Assembly: GCF_900110945.1 (NCBI RefSeq)
Contig: NZ_FOFL01000001.1
Coordinates: 372,001 to 436,000, forward strand
Direction of reading: 5' to 3'
Length of the DNA stretch: 64,000 nucleotides
Source: Devosia sp. YR412
GTDB lineage: Bacteria > Pseudomonadota > Alphaproteobacteria > Rhizobiales > Devosiaceae
The notes under the pieces were generated by a model, which saw nothing but the letters and a program-made list of their open reading frames with translations, made no database searches and was not told where the DNA came from. How positions within the stretch are numbered: position 1 is the first letter of the stretch; the number at the start of each line of letters is the position of its first letter. Both the position numbers and the translations under genes were made by a program. This document shows positions 62,591-64,000 of this stretch, piece by piece.

Positions 62591-62609
62591 TCAGGCTTCG
62601 TGCCTAAAC

Positions 62610-62725
62610 CCACCCCCACCGACCCCTTCGGGGCCACCCTCCCCACAAGGGGGAGGGATAAGAAAGATCGAGTCCGCTGGACGAGGGCTTCCCTCCCCTG
62701 AATGGGGAGGGATTGAGAGTGGGGT
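62610..62725. repeat. Palindromic intergenic repeat, copy B
   Basis: C-rich outer arms (CCCACCCCCACC near 62610 and GAGAGTGGGGTG near 62725) enclose two hairpins (CCCTCCCC-acaa-GGGGGAGGG and CCCTCCCC-tgaat-GGGGAGGG) separated by an AAGATCGAGTCCGCTGG core. The layout and core match copy A at 47711, with more divergence. It fills the gap after msrB. Confidence 0.8.
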
Positions 62726-62790
62726 GATGTCTGGCCCCCATGCAAACATCGCACTTTCGCCTTCTTAGCCGGCTGGCTATATCCATCTCC

Positions 62791-63498
62791 ATGAAACTCA
62801 CCATCATCCAGACCGGCGATGTGCCGCAGCCGCTGCGTGGCCAGTTCGGGCCATACCGGAAAATGTTCGAGACCATGTTCGATGGCACCGGGCAGGGCTT
62901 CAGCTATGAGATGATCCCGGTGTCAGATGGCGCGCCGCTGCCCGATCCGGCCAGCCTTGAAGGCATTGTCATCACCGGCTCGGCTGCGGGCGTCTATGAA
63001 GACCATGCCTGGCTCAATCCGCTACGCGCCTTCATCCGCGATGCCTATGGCAAGCAGACCAAAATGCTCGGCGTCTGCTTTGGCCACCAGATCATGGCCG
63101 ATGCGCTGGGCGGTGACGTCCGAAAGTCTGAAAAGGGTTGGGGCCTTGGCCGGCATAGCTATGCGGTCAAATCCAGGCCCGATTTCATGCGCACCGCACC
63201 GGTAGCACTGGCCGTCGCCTGCTCGCATCAGGATCAGGTGATCAGCCCGCCCAAGGATGCCGAAGTCATCCTAGCTTCGGACTTCACGCCCAACGCCGGC
63301 CTCGCCTATCGCAATGGCGCGGCGCTGAGCTTCCAGCCGCATCCCGAATTTGCCGATGACTATACGTTGGCGCTGGCCGAGCTGCGGCGCGGCAAGGCGC
63401 CCGACATTCTGGTGGATAGGGCGCTGGCCTCAGTTGCCACGCCATCAAATAGCGCTGATGTTGCTGGCTATATCGGGCAGTTCTTCAAGAGGCGCTGA
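62791..63498 (+). CDS. Class I glutamine amidotransferase-like protein
   Basis: A 235-residue protein with the GATase fold. The nucleophile elbow GVCFGHQIMADALGG (about 100-114) and the His-x-Glu site QPHPEFADDY (about 186-195) form a full triad. It resembles stand-alone GMP-synthase-like amidotransferases with no synthase partner here. The ATG at 62791 starts the first recognisable block MKLTIIQTGD. It is one base from the DUF1801 gene. Confidence 0.87.
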   Translation: MKLTIIQTGDVPQPLRGQFGPYRKMFETMFDGTGQGFSYEMIPVSDGAPLPDPASLEGIVITGSAAGVYEDHAWLNPLRAFIRDAYGKQTKMLGVCFGHQIMADALGGDVRKSEKGWGLGRHSYAVKSRPDFMRTAPVALAVACSHQDQVISPPKDAEVILASDFTPNAGLAYRNGAALSFQPHPEFADDYTLALAELRRGKAPDILVDRALASVATPSNSADVAGYIGQFFKRR

Positions 63499-63499
63499 C

Positions 63500-63895
63500 A
63501 TGGCTGTGGCGGAAAAGCTGTCTGCGGTCGATTCCTACATGGACGAGTTGCAGCACGGCCGGAAAGCGGAGATCGAAACGCTCCGCCGGCTGATCCTTGA
63601 CGCCGTGCCCGACCTCAACGAACGCATCAAGTGGAATGCGCCCAGCTTCGGCAAGGGGGAGGATGACCGCATCACCATGCGCATCCATCCCGGCGACCGG
63701 CTGCAGCTGATCCTGCACCGCGGCGCCAAGGCCGGTGCGGATGATCTGTTCCGCTTCGAAGATCCAGAAAAGCTCATCGCCTGGGCCGCGCCGGATCGTG
63801 GCGTGGTGACCTTCAAGGATGCCGAAGATCTGGCGGGCAAGTCGGTGGCCCTGCCGGAAATCCTCCGCCGCTGGGTGGCCTGCACCACGCGCTAG
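63500..63895 (+). CDS. DUF1801 domain-containing protein
   Basis: A 131-residue soluble protein with the DUF1801 (YdhG-like) layout: DSYMDELQHGRKAEIETLRRLIL, KWNAPSFGKGEDDRITMRIHPGDRLQLILHRGAK and a late LAGKSVALPEILRRWV. Its function is unknown. It is in an operon with the amidotransferase-like gene. Confidence 0.87.
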   Translation: MAVAEKLSAVDSYMDELQHGRKAEIETLRRLILDAVPDLNERIKWNAPSFGKGEDDRITMRIHPGDRLQLILHRGAKAGADDLFRFEDPEKLIAWAAPDRGVVTFKDAEDLAGKSVALPEILRRWVACTTR

Positions 63896-63901
63896 AGAGC
63901 C

Positions 63902-64000
63902 TCAGCTCTCCAGCAGCATCGCAATCTCGGTGCGCAATTCCTTCAGCCCTTCGCCCTTGACCGACGACGTCAGGATCACATGCGGATGCGCCGCGGGGCG
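63902..64000 (-). CDS. engB: C-terminal end of an EngB/YsxC-type GTP-binding protein
   Basis: Only the last 32 residues are in the window. The frame is open from the right edge to TGA (63904-63902). The text HPHVILTSSVKGEGLKELR is the G5/tail region of TrmE-Era-EngB GTPases, and the next downstream gene on this strand is argB, a known engB neighbour. A related small GTPase cannot be excluded from such a short piece. Confidence 0.7.
   Translation of the reverse strand, partial: RPAAHPHVILTSSVKGEGLKELRTEIAMLLES

Overview
The window is GC-rich, densely coded DNA from one chromosome. Several local layouts point to an alphaproteobacterium of the order Hyphomicrobiales, most likely a Devosia-like genus: an ahcY / tyrosine-type DivL kinase / tsaE row, an argB that is not far from the C-terminus of an EngB-type GTPase and a pyrimidine 5'-nucleotidase, an Omp25/31-like porin-family protein, an unlinked tRNA-Arg(CCG), and C-rich palindromic intergenic repeats. 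The genus is an inference; no rRNA gene lies in the window.

Left part (1-22.6 kb): ahcY with a terminator, a DivL-like pseudokinase coupled to tsaE, several small proteins and a DUF1206 membrane protein. An AT-rich two-gene membrane island follows (about 7.2-8.6 kb; its second protein ends in a nucleoside-deoxyribosyltransferase/TIR-like domain). Then come polA, a KaiC-like ATPase overlapping a hybrid histidine kinase, a CNNM/CorC-type membrane protein, a PAS-LuxR regulator, a lytic transglycosylase lipoprotein, a CASTOR/POLLUX-type channel, tRNA-Arg, and a divergent AraC regulator/SDR pair with a perfect inverted repeat between them.

Middle part (22.6-35.9 kb): what looks like a single organosulfur-salvage regulon spread over several transcription units. 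It holds two flavin monooxygenases plus a GNAT acetyltransferase; a fused permease/ATPase with two paralogous binding proteins, a third monooxygenase and a CxxC thioredoxin-fold-like DUF3088 protein; an Old Yellow Enzyme and a flavin reductase; and an Rrf2-family regulator. Four near-identical 19-bp inverted repeats (NTYTAN-N7-NTAGAY) lie in front of these units, including one overlapping the Rrf2 gene's own promoter. Gene content parallels the Bacillus CymR-controlled snaA-tcyJKLMN-cmoOIJ operon for S-substituted cysteines. This is the most interesting signal in the window.

Right part (35.8-64 kb): a complete kdp potassium operon in the order small peptide-F-A-B-C-D-E, with a tandem repeat in its promoter; a D-amino-acid dehydrogenase; a zinc-type CDF exporter with its SmtB/CzrA-type repressor and operator; an AcuI/YhdH-type reductase; an ABC exporter; an aldo/keto reductase; a VOC protein; a HAD nucleotidase; a secreted unknown protein; ilvA; a TetR/MFS drug-efflux pair with a 16-bp operator palindrome; a porin-like protein; argB; an ECF sigma/anti-sigma pair followed by a secreted FAS1 protein and a Tat-exported MsrB; a glutamine-amidotransferase-like protein; a DUF1801 protein; and the C-terminal end of an EngB-like GTPase running off the right edge.

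No CRISPR array, insertion sequence, integrase or rRNA operon was seen.
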